Part shown: one piece after another, positions 1-6,967 of the stretch
How positions within the stretch are numbered: position 1 is the stretch's first letter
How the letters are laid out: every line of letters begins with the position of its first letter
Source of the DNA: Bacillota bacterium
Lineage (GTDB): Bacteria > Bacillota > Clostridia > Clostridiales > Clostridiaceae
DNA length: 10,680 bases
Direction: 5' to 3'
Assembly (NCBI GenBank): GCA_030706065.1
Contig: JAUZPH010000089.1
Span: forward strand, 1-10,680
Made by a program: the position numbers and the translations under genes
Notes under the pieces: generated by a model
Databases searched by the model: none
Seen by the model: the letters and a program-made list of their open reading frames with translations, nothing else
What the model was told of the DNA's origin: nothing

Positions 1-2
1 AT

Positions 3-851
3 AGGATGGTTGATGCCATAAACTACATGGAAACGAGGATGGAGGAGAAGTTCGACATTGAAGATATTGCGAGGATAGCATACTTTTCTGCCTTTCATTT
101 TCAGCGCATGTTTCATATGCTGTCCGGCTTTACCGTTGCCGAATATGTACGGAACAGGAAACTGACCTTGGCAGCGCAGGAGCTTGCGGTGTCGCCGGAT
201 GTAAAAGTTATAGACGTTGCCTTGAAGTACGGGTATGATTCCCCTGAATCCTTTACAAAGGCATTTAAGAAAGTACATGGTATTAACCCCTCGGAGGCAC
301 GGAAGTCCGGGGCCAGCCTGAAGGCTTTTCCACGGATATCATTCCACTTATCATTGAAGGGAGATAAGGATATGGACTATAAAATAGTAAAGAAGGATGC
401 TTTCAAAGTTATCGGCAAAGCAATCAAGGTAACAACAAAGGATGGAGAGAACCTGAAAAGAATACCGGAGTTCTGGGATCAATGCTACAATGACGGAACC
501 GTCAAAAAACTATGCTCCATAGACAGCGACAGGGACATGCTAGGTATTTGTATGGACTTCGACTATGCCAATGAAGAATTTGCCTACATGATAGCATTGG
601 AGAATGAAAATAATCAGGAGGATTGGGGACTTGACATCAGAGAAATCCCCGCTGCTTCCTGGGCAGTATTTACATCTGTAGGGCCCATGCCCCACTCAAT
701 ACAGAAGGTATGGTCAAGAATCTTTGAGGAATGGTTCCCGTCATCAGGTTTTGAGCATGCGGATGCACCTGAGCTTGAAGTATATCCTCCGGGAGATGGT
801 TCCTCGCAGGACTACAAATGTGAAGTATGGATACCGGTAATAAAAAAATAG
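3..851 (+). CDS. AraC-family regulator with C-terminal GyrI-like effector domain (5' partial)
   Basis: This is a cytoplasmic transcription regulator that probably senses a small molecule. The first ~100 residues form an AraC/XylS DNA-binding domain with two helix-turn-helix units. The signatures are a FHFQRMF segment near residue 31 and VIDVALKYGYDSPESFTKAFKK near residues 68-89. Residues ~123-281 form a GyrI/SOUL-like ligand domain (starting MDYKIVKKDAFKVIGK) that ends in the typical LEVYPPGD...CEVWIPVIKK block. The ATG at 6 is the first in-window Met, but the frame is open to the left edge. Family members usually start several residues earlier, with an MxWxxR-like segment, so I treat the true start as lying outside the window. 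A hairpin terminator follows directly. The target genes and ligand cannot be read from the sequence. Confidence 0.9.
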   Translation, partial: RMVDAINYMETRMEEKFDIEDIARIAYFSAFHFQRMFHMLSGFTVAEYVRNRKLTLAAQELAVSPDVKVIDVALKYGYDSPESFTKAFKKVHGINPSEARKSGASLKAFPRISFHLSLKGDKDMDYKIVKKDAFKVIGKAIKVTTKDGENLKRIPEFWDQCYNDGTVKKLCSIDSDRDMLGICMDFDYANEEFAYMIALENENNQEDWGLDIREIPAASWAVFTSVGPMPHSIQKVWSRIFEEWFPSSGFEHADAPELEVYPPGDGSSQDYKCEVWIPVIKK

Positions 852-863
852 CAGGTAATTGAT

Positions 864-906
864 AAAGGGTATGCCCGGGTGTCGGGTATACCCTTTGTAA
901 ATTTTT
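864..906 (+). terminator. Rho-independent terminator of the AraC-family gene
   Basis: Bases 864-872 (AAAGGGTAT) pair with 888-896 (ATACCCTTT). The stem continues through a G-U pair and CCCG/CGGG, giving about 14 bp with a 5-nt loop (878-882). A TTTTT run follows at 902-906, five bases after the stem, so termination strength is probably moderate. Confidence 0.75.
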
Positions 907-971
907 AGTTCAATTCATATTGATATTCTTCACCTTCAACAACTGAAGTAAACATAAAAGTGAAGGGCTAG

Positions 972-1020
972 CTGACTAAAATAAGGATAACGGTTATAAT
1001 AGTATTGTGACTGTTATAAT
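972..1020 (+). promoter_or_regulatory. Promoter region of yitT with two -10 boxes in a 20-bp direct repeat
   Basis: CTGACT (972-977), a 17-base spacer and TATAAT (995-1000) make one sigma-A-type promoter. A second TATAAT (1015-1020) is preceded by TG with one base between (1012-1013), an extended -10. Both boxes sit in the same 9-mer GTTATAATA (993-1001 and 1013-1021). A perfect 11-bp palindrome, ATAAC-G-GTTAT (987-997), overlaps the first -10 and could be an operator. Only the sequence motifs are visible; which box is used is inference. Confidence 0.5.
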
Positions 1021-1088
1021 ACAGGTGGTAATAAAATACAATATTTGACCGAGTGACGGCGGTGAAAAACGTTTGTTGGGGGATATAT

Positions 1089-1946
1089 ATGACAAGAAAA
1101 AATCACATTGTACGTGAGATCAAAAGATACTTTTTCCTTTTTATAGGCTCCATACTGGCAGCTGTCGGGCTGGAGATATTTCTTATTCCAAATAATATCA
1201 TTGACGGCGGTGTTGTAGGGATATCGATTATTTCGAGCTATTTGACAAAATGGCCGCTTAGCTTGTTTATAGTAGTTCTTAATTTGCCCTTCCTGGTTAT
1301 GGGTTATAAACAAATAGGCAAGACCTTTGTTTTCTCTTCTATGTTCTCAATAGTATCCCTATCTGTATGGGTTTCGGTTTTTCACCCCATCCCGGGGCTT
1401 ACAAAGGACATCTTACTGGCAGCGGTATTTGGAGGGGTAGTGCTAGGGGTTGGTGTAGGGATAATCATCCGTTATGGCGGTTCCCTTGACGGTACCGAGA
1501 TGGTGGCAATAATGGCGAATAAGCGTACACCTTTTTCCGTAGGCGAAACAGTTATGTTTTTTAACATATTCATTCTGAGCAGTGCAGGGCTTGTATTCGG
1601 TTGGGATAGAGCAATGTATTCCCTTCTTGCATATTTTATAGCGTTTAAAGTGATTGACGTGACAATAGAGGGACTGGATGAAGCAAAGGCTGCCATCATT
1701 GTATCCGAAAACGGAGAAGAAATTGCAGAGGCAATAACCGCTAGGCTGGGCAGAGGTGTGACCTTCCTAGAGGGAAAGGGAGGCTTTTCAAAAGGGAAGA
1801 AAACTATTCTATATTCTGTCGTGACCAGGTTGGAAATTGCAAAACTTAAATCAATAATATATGACAAGGATGAAAATGCCTTTGTCACTATTAACGATGT
1901 TTCCGACGTTATGGGAGGCAAGCATAAGAAACGTGCAATTCATTAA
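1089..1946 (+). CDS. YitT-family membrane protein (YitT membrane domain + DUF2179)
   Basis: This is an inner-membrane protein of the YitT family, whose transport role is not well established. From the ATG at 1089 it is 285 residues. Residues ~12-190 contain five or six hydrophobic segments. They include the family-typical stretch GLEIFLIPNNIIDGGVVGIS (27-46) and the glycine-rich FGGVVLGVGVGIIIRYGGSLDGTE (114-137). Residues ~201-278 are a soluble C-terminal DUF2179 domain (AAIIVSENGEEIAEAI...AFVTINDVSDVMGG). I prefer ATG 1089 over the in-frame GTG 1053 because GGGGGA (1078-1083) sits 5 bases ahead of it and family members usually begin with a short charged N-terminus. No terminator is visible before the next gene 97 bases downstream, so readthrough is possible. 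Confidence 0.88.
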   Translation: MTRKNHIVREIKRYFFLFIGSILAAVGLEIFLIPNNIIDGGVVGISIISSYLTKWPLSLFIVVLNLPFLVMGYKQIGKTFVFSSMFSIVSLSVWVSVFHPIPGLTKDILLAAVFGGVVLGVGVGIIIRYGGSLDGTEMVAIMANKRTPFSVGETVMFFNIFILSSAGLVFGWDRAMYSLLAYFIAFKVIDVTIEGLDEAKAAIIVSENGEEIAEAITARLGRGVTFLEGKGGFSKGKKTILYSVVTRLEIAKLKSIIYDKDENAFVTINDVSDVMGGKHKKRAIH

Positions 1947-2003
1947 TTTTTCATTTATATATAGACAATAACAGCAATAAAATATATTATGATAATAACG
2001 GTG

Positions 2004-2014
2004 TGATAATATCA
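2004..2014. promoter_or_regulatory. Small palindrome upstream of the NrtR-like gene
   Basis: TGATA-A-TATCA is a perfect 11-bp palindrome 29 bases before the start codon. It is immediately preceded by ATAACGGT (1995-2002), an octamer also present in the yitT promoter region (987-994). It could be an operator, possibly for autoregulation, but the region is AT-rich and chance is not excluded. Confidence 0.3.
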
Positions 2015-2043
2015 TATGAAATATGAATTTGGAGCGGTGATAT

Positions 2044-2943
2044 ATGAGGAATGAAGTTATCAGAAATAAACAGGGGTTGACAGAGAAAGAGTTTTTGAAG
2101 GGTTATGACGCTGACATATACAAGAAGCCTTCCCTTACAGTAGATATGCTTATTTTTACTGTGATGGACGAAGAAGAGGAAAACTACAGGAAGCTTCCGG
2201 AAAAGACTTTGAAGATACTTTTAGTGAAGAGGGGGGATCACCCATACCTCGGGAAGTGGGCACTGCCCGGAGGTTTTGTGGCAGTTGAGGAGAGCCTGGA
2301 TGAGGCAGCCTTCCGCGTGCTGAGAGCGGAAACCAATATTGATGATATTTATATGGAACAGCTTTATACCTGGGGCGATGTGGACAGGGACCCGAGAACC
2401 AGGGTAATAAGCTCCTCCTATATGGCATTGGTGGACAACAGCTCTTTGAAGGTAAAAGCAGGTAATGACGAGGAGGACGCGAGATGGTTTGAGGTGCAGT
2501 ACAACCTACTGGAGGAAAAGAAAGCTGCGGCAGAAAGAGGATATATATATGAACAGCTGGTTGAAATAAAGCTCCGGAATGAAAGCGATGAGTTATCTGC
2601 AAGAATCAAGATAACTGAAAATCCCGATGGCAGTGTATGCAGAGAAATCATTGAATCCGAAGGAATCGCCTTTGACCATGGCAAGTTTATCCAGTATGCC
2701 ATAGACAGGCTGAGAAACAAGATTGAGTATACAAACCTGGCCTTCAATCTCATGCCGGAGTTGTTCACCCTGACGGAACTTCAGCAGGTATATGAGGTCA
2801 TCCTGGGGAGGGAGCTTCTGGCAGCGGCCTTCAGAAGAAAGATTGCAAGCATGGTAATTGAAACAAATCAGTTTACCAAGGATGCAGGGCACAGGCCTTC
2901 AAAGCTGTTCAAATACAATTCTGCCTGGAGAAGGGATATATAG
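2044..2943 (+). CDS. NrtR-like Nudix-domain transcription regulator (degenerate Nudix box)
   Basis: The 299-residue protein has an N-terminal Nudix fold (~30-160) and a C-terminal winged helix (~212-292, with FTLTELQQVYEVILGRELL at 241-259 followed by FRRKI). This architecture matches NrtR-type regulators, in which a Nudix fold senses ADP-ribose-like nucleotides and the winged helix binds DNA. The canonical Nudix box G-x5-E-x7-REUxEExGU reads G77...E83...R91-V-L-R-A-E96-T-N-I. Two metal-binding Glu positions are Val92 and Ala95, and the Gly is Asn98, so hydrolysis is unlikely and sensing more likely. Start: GGAG at 2031-2034, nine bases before the ATG. No NAD-biosynthesis gene is nearby, so its regulon is unknown. 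Many databases would label it simply a NUDIX hydrolase. Confidence 0.85.
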   Translation: MRNEVIRNKQGLTEKEFLKGYDADIYKKPSLTVDMLIFTVMDEEEENYRKLPEKTLKILLVKRGDHPYLGKWALPGGFVAVEESLDEAAFRVLRAETNIDDIYMEQLYTWGDVDRDPRTRVISSSYMALVDNSSLKVKAGNDEEDARWFEVQYNLLEEKKAAAERGYIYEQLVEIKLRNESDELSARIKITENPDGSVCREIIESEGIAFDHGKFIQYAIDRLRNKIEYTNLAFNLMPELFTLTELQQVYEVILGRELLAAAFRRKIASMVIETNQFTKDAGHRPSKLFKYNSAWRRDI

Positions 2944-3000
2944 TCTACAAAGATAAGTCACAGATAATTTTCTGAATATATAAAAGAAACCTTTAAAAAT

Positions 3001-3030
3001 TAAACATCTTTCGAAAAAATATTGTATAAT
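3001..3030 (+). promoter_or_regulatory. Putative hydG promoter
   Basis: A perfect TATAAT (3025-3030) lies about 97 bases before the hydG start. A weak -35 candidate, TAAACA (3001-3006), sits 18 bases upstream. The -10 is convincing; the -35 is a guess. Confidence 0.5.
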
Positions 3031-3126
3031 ATTCATAAAGAAAGTGATTTTCCAGAAGGCTCTTTTAAAAATTTATGGGAATATATACAGTATTGCAGAA
3101 GGTGCATATTTATTGGAGGTTTATGA

Positions 3127-4545
3127 ATGTATAACAGTAAGTCTAAAATTGCAATGGAATTTATTGATGATGATGAGATTTTGGAAACCCTTGCGTATGC
3201 AGAAAAAAATAAGAGCAACCGCGAGCTCATAAGCGGCCTCATTGAAAGGGCAAGGGACTGCAAGGGCCTAAGCCACAGGGAGGCTGCAGTGTTATTGGAG
3301 TGCGACCTGGAAGAGGAAAATGAAAAGATGTTCAAGCTTGCGAAGGAGATAAAACAGAAGTTCTACGGCAACCGTATCGTAATGTTTGCGCCTCTTTATC
3401 TTTCAAACTACTGTGTAAACGGATGTGTTTACTGCCCCTATCACTATAAAAACAAGCACATAACAAGAAAGAAGCTGACGCAGGAGGATATAGCAAGAGA
3501 AACTATTGCACTTCAGGATATGGGACACAAGCGCTTGGCTTTGGAAGCTGGAGAAGACCCGGTAAACAATCCTATTGAGTATATCCTTGAAAGCATCAAG
3601 ACCATATACAGCATAAAACATAAAAACGGAGTAATCCGCCGTGTAAATGTAAACATCGCCGCCACAACAGTAGAAAATTATAAAAAGTTAAAGGATGCTG
3701 GTATAGGTACCTATATACTTTTCCAGGAAACCTATAACAAGAAGAGCTATGAGGAATTGCACCCAACAGGCCCGAAGCATGATTATGCATATCATACAGA
3801 GGCAATGGACCGCGCCATGGAAGCAGGCATCGATGATGTGGGCATTGGAGTTCTTTTTGGGCTAAATATGTACAAGTATGACTTCGTAGGGCTGCTTATG
3901 CATGCAGAGCATCTGGAGGCAGCAATGGGAGTGGGGCCTCACACCATAAGTGTTCCACGTATCCGTCCTGCTGATGACATTGACCCGGAGAATTTTTCAA
4001 ATGGAATATCCGATGATATCTTCGCGAAAATCGTAGCAGTACTGCGAATTGCAGTGCCATATACAGGCATGATTGTGTCCACTCGTGAATCCAAGAAAAC
4101 CCGTGAAAGAGTGCTTGAACTGGGTATATCACAGATCAGCGGCGGGTCCAGCACCAGTGTCGGCGGCTATTATGAGCCGGAGGCAGAGGACGACAATTCC
4201 GCACAGTTTGAAGTAAGCGATAACCGTACCCTGGACGAAATTGTAAACTGGCTGCTCAAGATGGGCTACATACCGAGCTTCTGTACTGCCTGCTACCGTG
4301 AAGGGAGGACAGGCGACCGTTTCATGAAGCTTGTAAAGTCAGGCCAGATTGCAAATTGCTGCCAGCCCAATGCATTGATGACCCTTAAGGAATATTTGGA
4401 GGACTACGCTTCCGAGGACACCCGTAAAAACGGAGAAGTTTTAATTGCCGAGGAAGTTGAAAAGATACCTAATGAAAAGGTAAAGGCAATAGCCAAGGAG
4501 CATCTCACGGAACTGAGGGAAGGAAAAAGGGATTTCAGATTCTAG
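3127..4545 (+). CDS. hydG: [FeFe]-hydrogenase H-cluster maturase HydG (radical SAM tyrosine lyase)
   Basis: HydG splits L-tyrosine with a 5'-deoxyadenosyl radical into p-cresol plus CO and cyanide, which become ligands of the H-cluster iron carried to HydF and the hydrogenase. At 472 residues it has the usual family length. The radical SAM cluster motif is C96-x3-C100-x2-C103 (CVNGCVYCPY). The C-terminal auxiliary cluster motif CX2CX22C is C386/C389/C412, with an extra C411 beside it. The presence of this second motif separates HydG from the tyrosine lyase ThiH. Start: GGAGG (3115-3119) seven bases before the ATG. Upstream TATAAT and a downstream hairpin suggest a single-gene transcript. hydE, hydF and hydrogenase genes are not in the window, so the maturation set is dispersed or lies outside it. 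Confidence 0.96.
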   Translation: MYNSKSKIAMEFIDDDEILETLAYAEKNKSNRELISGLIERARDCKGLSHREAAVLLECDLEEENEKMFKLAKEIKQKFYGNRIVMFAPLYLSNYCVNGCVYCPYHYKNKHITRKKLTQEDIARETIALQDMGHKRLALEAGEDPVNNPIEYILESIKTIYSIKHKNGVIRRVNVNIAATTVENYKKLKDAGIGTYILFQETYNKKSYEELHPTGPKHDYAYHTEAMDRAMEAGIDDVGIGVLFGLNMYKYDFVGLLMHAEHLEAAMGVGPHTISVPRIRPADDIDPENFSNGISDDIFAKIVAVLRIAVPYTGMIVSTRESKKTRERVLELGISQISGGSSTSVGGYYEPEAEDDNSAQFEVSDNRTLDEIVNWLLKMGYIPSFCTACYREGRTGDRFMKLVKSGQIANCCQPNALMTLKEYLEDYASEDTRKNGEVLIAEEVEKIPNEKVKAIAKEHLTELREGKRDFRF

Positions 4546-4606
4546 CGTGAATGAAGCCGGCATACAGCAGCTCAGTTGATATAGTGTAAAAGTAAATAAT
4601 TAAGAG

Positions 4607-4645
4607 TACCGTATTATCACACACAGGATTTTACGGTATTTTTTT
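4607..4645 (+). terminator. Putative hydG terminator
   Basis: TACCGTA (4607-4613) pairs with TACGGTA (4632-4638) and is followed directly by seven T (4639-4645). The stem is only 7 bp and the loop is 18 nt, so the structure is weaker than usual. The T-run placement and position after hydG support the call. Confidence 0.6.
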
Positions 4646-4745
4646 GGCCATTATAAAAGTAATATTCATACTGCCTGAAGGAAATACTTCATATCCGGAG
4701 AATAATAAGGTAATAAGAGATGATAATAAGAGCGGGGATGGTACG

Positions 4746-5267
4746 ATGAATATCAGAAAAGCAGAGCCGGCGGACTGTTCCGGTATTGCCAGGGTGCATG
4801 TGGATGCATGGCATGAGACATACAAGGGGTTGATCTCTGATGAATACCTGAATTCTTTATCCTATGATGAAAAGACTGAAAGGTGGAGAAAAACCATTGG
4901 TGACGATTCAAGACCGGAGAGGACCCTTGTTATTGAAAATGAGTCAAGGGAGATAGTGGGATTCGCCTTTTTCGGGCCGAATCTGGAAAAGGAGTACGAA
5001 TATGATGCAGATCTTCATGCAATTTACCTTCTGAGAGCCTGCCAGAACCAGGGGCTTGGCAGCAAACTCATAAAAGCTGCAGTAAAGGAAATGTTGGAAC
5101 TTGGATATAATTCATTAATCATCTGGGCATTGAAGGATAACAGATACTGCTGGTTTTATGAAAGGCTCGGCGGAATAAAAGTAGAGGAGAGGCTCTATTC
5201 ATACTGCAGTCAGGAGGTAAAGCTGATTGGCTATGGCTGGAAGGATATCCGGACTGTTTTGATATAA
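4746..5267 (+). CDS. GNAT-family N-acetyltransferase
   Basis: This is a cytoplasmic acetyl-CoA-dependent acyltransferase of 173 residues. The acetyl-CoA pyrophosphate loop is visible as Q100-N-Q-G103-L-G105 after the beta strand HAIYLL (91-96). It is followed by the typical helix KLIKAAVKEMLELG and the late block NRYCWFYERLGG (132-143). The N-terminal MNIRKAEPADCSGIARVHVDAWHETYKG resembles acetyltransferases of small amines or antibiotics, but the substrate cannot be assigned. ATG 4746 is preferred over an in-frame TTG at 4644, which lies in the hydG terminator T-run. Homology begins at residue 1 of the shorter form, and GGGGA (4734-4738) precedes it. Its 3' end abuts a gene remnant. Confidence 0.88.
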   Translation: MNIRKAEPADCSGIARVHVDAWHETYKGLISDEYLNSLSYDEKTERWRKTIGDDSRPERTLVIENESREIVGFAFFGPNLEKEYEYDADLHAIYLLRACQNQGLGSKLIKAAVKEMLELGYNSLIIWALKDNRYCWFYERLGGIKVEERLYSYCSQEVKLIGYGWKDIRTVLI

Positions 5268-5448
5268 TCCGACCTCCAGTGGAATAGCTGCCTTTAAAGA
5301 GGAATTATCCACATACAAGGGATCCAAGGGGGCTGTGCAGTTCCCCATAGGAAAGCCGCTGCCGTATGAATTGGTAAGCAGGATAGTCAAATTCAGAGCT
5401 GCAGAGAATATCCAGAAAGCAGAAGAAAAACAGAAAAAGAAGAGATGA
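5263..5448 (+). pseudogene. C-terminal remnant of a DUF1801 (YdhG-type) protein
   Basis: In the frame ending at TGA 5446-5448, the DNA encodes ~61 residues containing SGIAAFKEELSTYKGSKGAV and then QFPIGKPLPYELVSRIVKF. This is the conserved C-terminal half of DUF1801 proteins, the family of Bacillus YdhG (Fra, a frataxin-like iron protein). No suitable start codon or ribosome binding site precedes it, and an in-frame TGA (5260-5262) lies just upstream, inside the end of the GNAT gene. The N-terminal half is missing, so I read it as a 5'-truncated remnant left by a deletion or rearrangement. The K/E-rich tail (QKAEEKQKKKR) looks like a natural end. Family assignment is from remembered conserved blocks. 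Confidence 0.72.
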
Positions 5449-5485
5449 TATGATTGAGGCTTATACTGAATGCGGGAGGGCTATA

Positions 5486-6049
5486 ATGAGCATACATTAT
5501 GAAGTTATTTCTGAAGAGGAAATTATTTGTATCAAGGATATGTGTGATGGGCTAATGGCTTATCAAAAGTCAAAAGCAAGTATCCACCCTGAATGGTTTG
5601 ACAACATGTGTTTTGAAACCAGGTTGGTCCCGTCTGTTAAAGGTGCTAAAGCCAACTATATAGTAGCGGCAAAGGATGGTGATGAAATCGTCGGATATGC
5701 CTACAGCAATATTTGCCCGAAGAGAACATACTCCGGCGGATTTGCCACCCTTGAACCCGTGGACTTTTTTGACTTTGATTCAGTTGAAAATGAAGATGTA
5801 GGCTGTCTTTCCCAGTTTTTCATAAAGGAAAATTACAGAGGTTCCGGCATAGGAAGTGTTTTATTTGATAAATCCATGGAGTGGCTGAATTCCTTCAAGC
5901 GCATAAGTGATCGGTTTATATTTGTATCTAATGGGAATGAGGGAGCACTGAGGTTCTATCAGCACAAAGGTTTTAGAATCAGTCATGAGATACTTAATGG
6001 TTTTATTATAGTCATGAGGAATACCCGGCCTTGTTTTCAGCCGGAATGA
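5486..6049 (+). CDS. GNAT-family N-acetyltransferase
   Basis: This 187-residue protein is a second acetyl-CoA-dependent acyltransferase, unlike the upstream one in sequence. The acetyl-CoA loop is R118-G-S-G121-I-G123 after CLSQFFIKENY. The C-terminal block is FIFVSNGNEGALRFYQHKGF (144-163), typical of GNAT motif B. An insert at ~83-106 (SGGFATLEPVDFFDFDSVEN) follows the central strand. The start at 5486 is chosen because GGGAGGG (5474-5480) lies five bases before it; the ATG at 5450, two bases after the DUF1801 remnant stop, has only a poor binding site. Substrate unknown. The end of the gene holds a small CCGGC/GCCGG hairpin without a T-run, probably not a terminator. Confidence 0.85.
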   Translation: MSIHYEVISEEEIICIKDMCDGLMAYQKSKASIHPEWFDNMCFETRLVPSVKGAKANYIVAAKDGDEIVGYAYSNICPKRTYSGGFATLEPVDFFDFDSVENEDVGCLSQFFIKENYRGSGIGSVLFDKSMEWLNSFKRISDRFIFVSNGNEGALRFYQHKGFRISHEILNGFIIVMRNTRPCFQPE

Positions 6050-6124
6050 AGGGATTGCATTTAAGGGAAAATACTTATATTGCGAAAATACCATGGGTTC
6101 AGCATTATAAATTGAATATTATTA

Positions 6125-6136
6125 TACCATATGGTA
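6125..6136. promoter_or_regulatory. 12-bp perfect palindrome upstream of the CPBP protease gene
   Basis: TACCATATGGTA is its own reverse complement. It lies between a possible -35 (TTGAAT, 6112-6117) and -10 (TAAGAT, 6135-6140) with a 17-base spacer, overlapping the first bases of the -10. That is a typical place for an operator. The promoter hexamers themselves are only 4/6 to 5/6 matches. Confidence 0.4.
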
Positions 6137-6175
6137 AGATTTGTATATAGTATGAATGATATTTATGGGGGACAC

Positions 6176-6937
6176 ATGGAATATTTAAAAAAGCTGAAAA
6201 AGTACTGCATAATAATCCTGTTTACTCTGGGAGTAATAGTTTTTCAGGATTATTTGAATAAGAATGTATCAAGCCTTGCCAGACATCTTTATCCTTACTT
6301 TTCCGGGATTGACCCTGACAACGCTTTTGCATTCCTTTTCTTACACCACTTCATTCAGGCAGTAGTTTACCTCCTGCTGATACTGCTGGCAGCCAAAGTT
6401 TTCAGGTTCAAAATCAGGGACTTTGGATTTAATCTCAAGGAATATAGAAAAAGCATAAAATATACTCTCATTTTTGCAGCGGTATGGGCAGTAATACAAT
6501 TTGGCACAGGGTTGGTATTTGTGCTTAATGGCCAGCCTGTCAGTTGGAACTTTAGGACCAATACAAGGAATTTCACCGGGTATTTTCTTTTTGAGGTACT
6601 GTTTAGTGGGACAAGCGAAGAATTGTTTTTCAGAGGCCTTGTAATTACATTAATATTGATAATGCTGAAAAACAGTTCAAAAACACGGAAGGAATCAAAT
6701 ATTTTTGCTCTGGTGTCGGCAACATTGATTTTTATGGCTGCCCACATAGGTTTTACACTGATGCCTTTCAGGGTGACATATATAAACTGGCTGCAGCAGG
6801 GTACCGCCATGATTTTTGGTGTGTTCTACGGCGTGCTGCTCCTGAGGACGAAGAGCCTGCTGGGGCCGATTCTGGCACATAATCTGCTGAACGGTGTGAT
6901 TACTTTGTCCGGAATGCTATTATACTTTATTTTCTGA
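6176..6937 (+). CDS. CPBP-family intramembrane glutamic endopeptidase
   Basis: This is a polytopic membrane protein of the CPBP (Abi/CAAX-protease) family. Members cleave proteins within the membrane or, in bacteriocin loci, give immunity. From ATG 6176 it has 253 residues and about seven or eight hydrophobic segments. The family's catalytic motifs are all present: E148-E149-LFF-R153, F186-MAA-H190 and H235-N-LL-N239. The start is chosen because GGGGGA (6167-6172) precedes it, although the spacing of three bases is short. In-frame ATGs at 6131 and 6152 lack a ribosome binding site, and 6131 falls inside the palindrome. No bacteriocin or prenylated-peptide gene is adjacent, so the substrate is unknown. 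Confidence 0.88.
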   Translation: MEYLKKLKKYCIIILFTLGVIVFQDYLNKNVSSLARHLYPYFSGIDPDNAFAFLFLHHFIQAVVYLLLILLAAKVFRFKIRDFGFNLKEYRKSIKYTLIFAAVWAVIQFGTGLVFVLNGQPVSWNFRTNTRNFTGYFLFEVLFSGTSEELFFRGLVITLILIMLKNSSKTRKESNIFALVSATLIFMAAHIGFTLMPFRVTYINWLQQGTAMIFGVFYGVLLLRTKSLLGPILAHNLLNGVITLSGMLLYFIF

Positions 6938-6967
6938 TGCAGATTTTACCGGCAAAGAATATGTAGC

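Noticed and set aside
929..965. CTTCAC...GTGAAG inverted repeat between the AraC-family gene and yitT
   Set aside because: Short arms with a long loop and no T-run or other signal; likely chance.
2156..2892. Several minus-strand open frames under the NrtR-like gene
   Set aside because: Overlapping shadows of a well-supported gene, with low-complexity translations.
4644..4745. N-terminal extension of the first GNAT protein from TTG 4644
   Set aside because: The start codon lies in the hydG terminator T-run, and the 34 extra residues do not look like GNAT sequence.
6015..6050. CCGGC/GCCGG hairpin at the end of the second GNAT gene as a terminator
   Set aside because: Stem of only 5 bp inside the coding end, with no T-run after it.
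6176..6937. CPBP protein as part of a bacteriocin immunity or phage abortive-infection system
   Set aside because: No bacteriocin precursor, transporter or toxin gene adjoins it. The family is too broad to assign that role from motifs alone.
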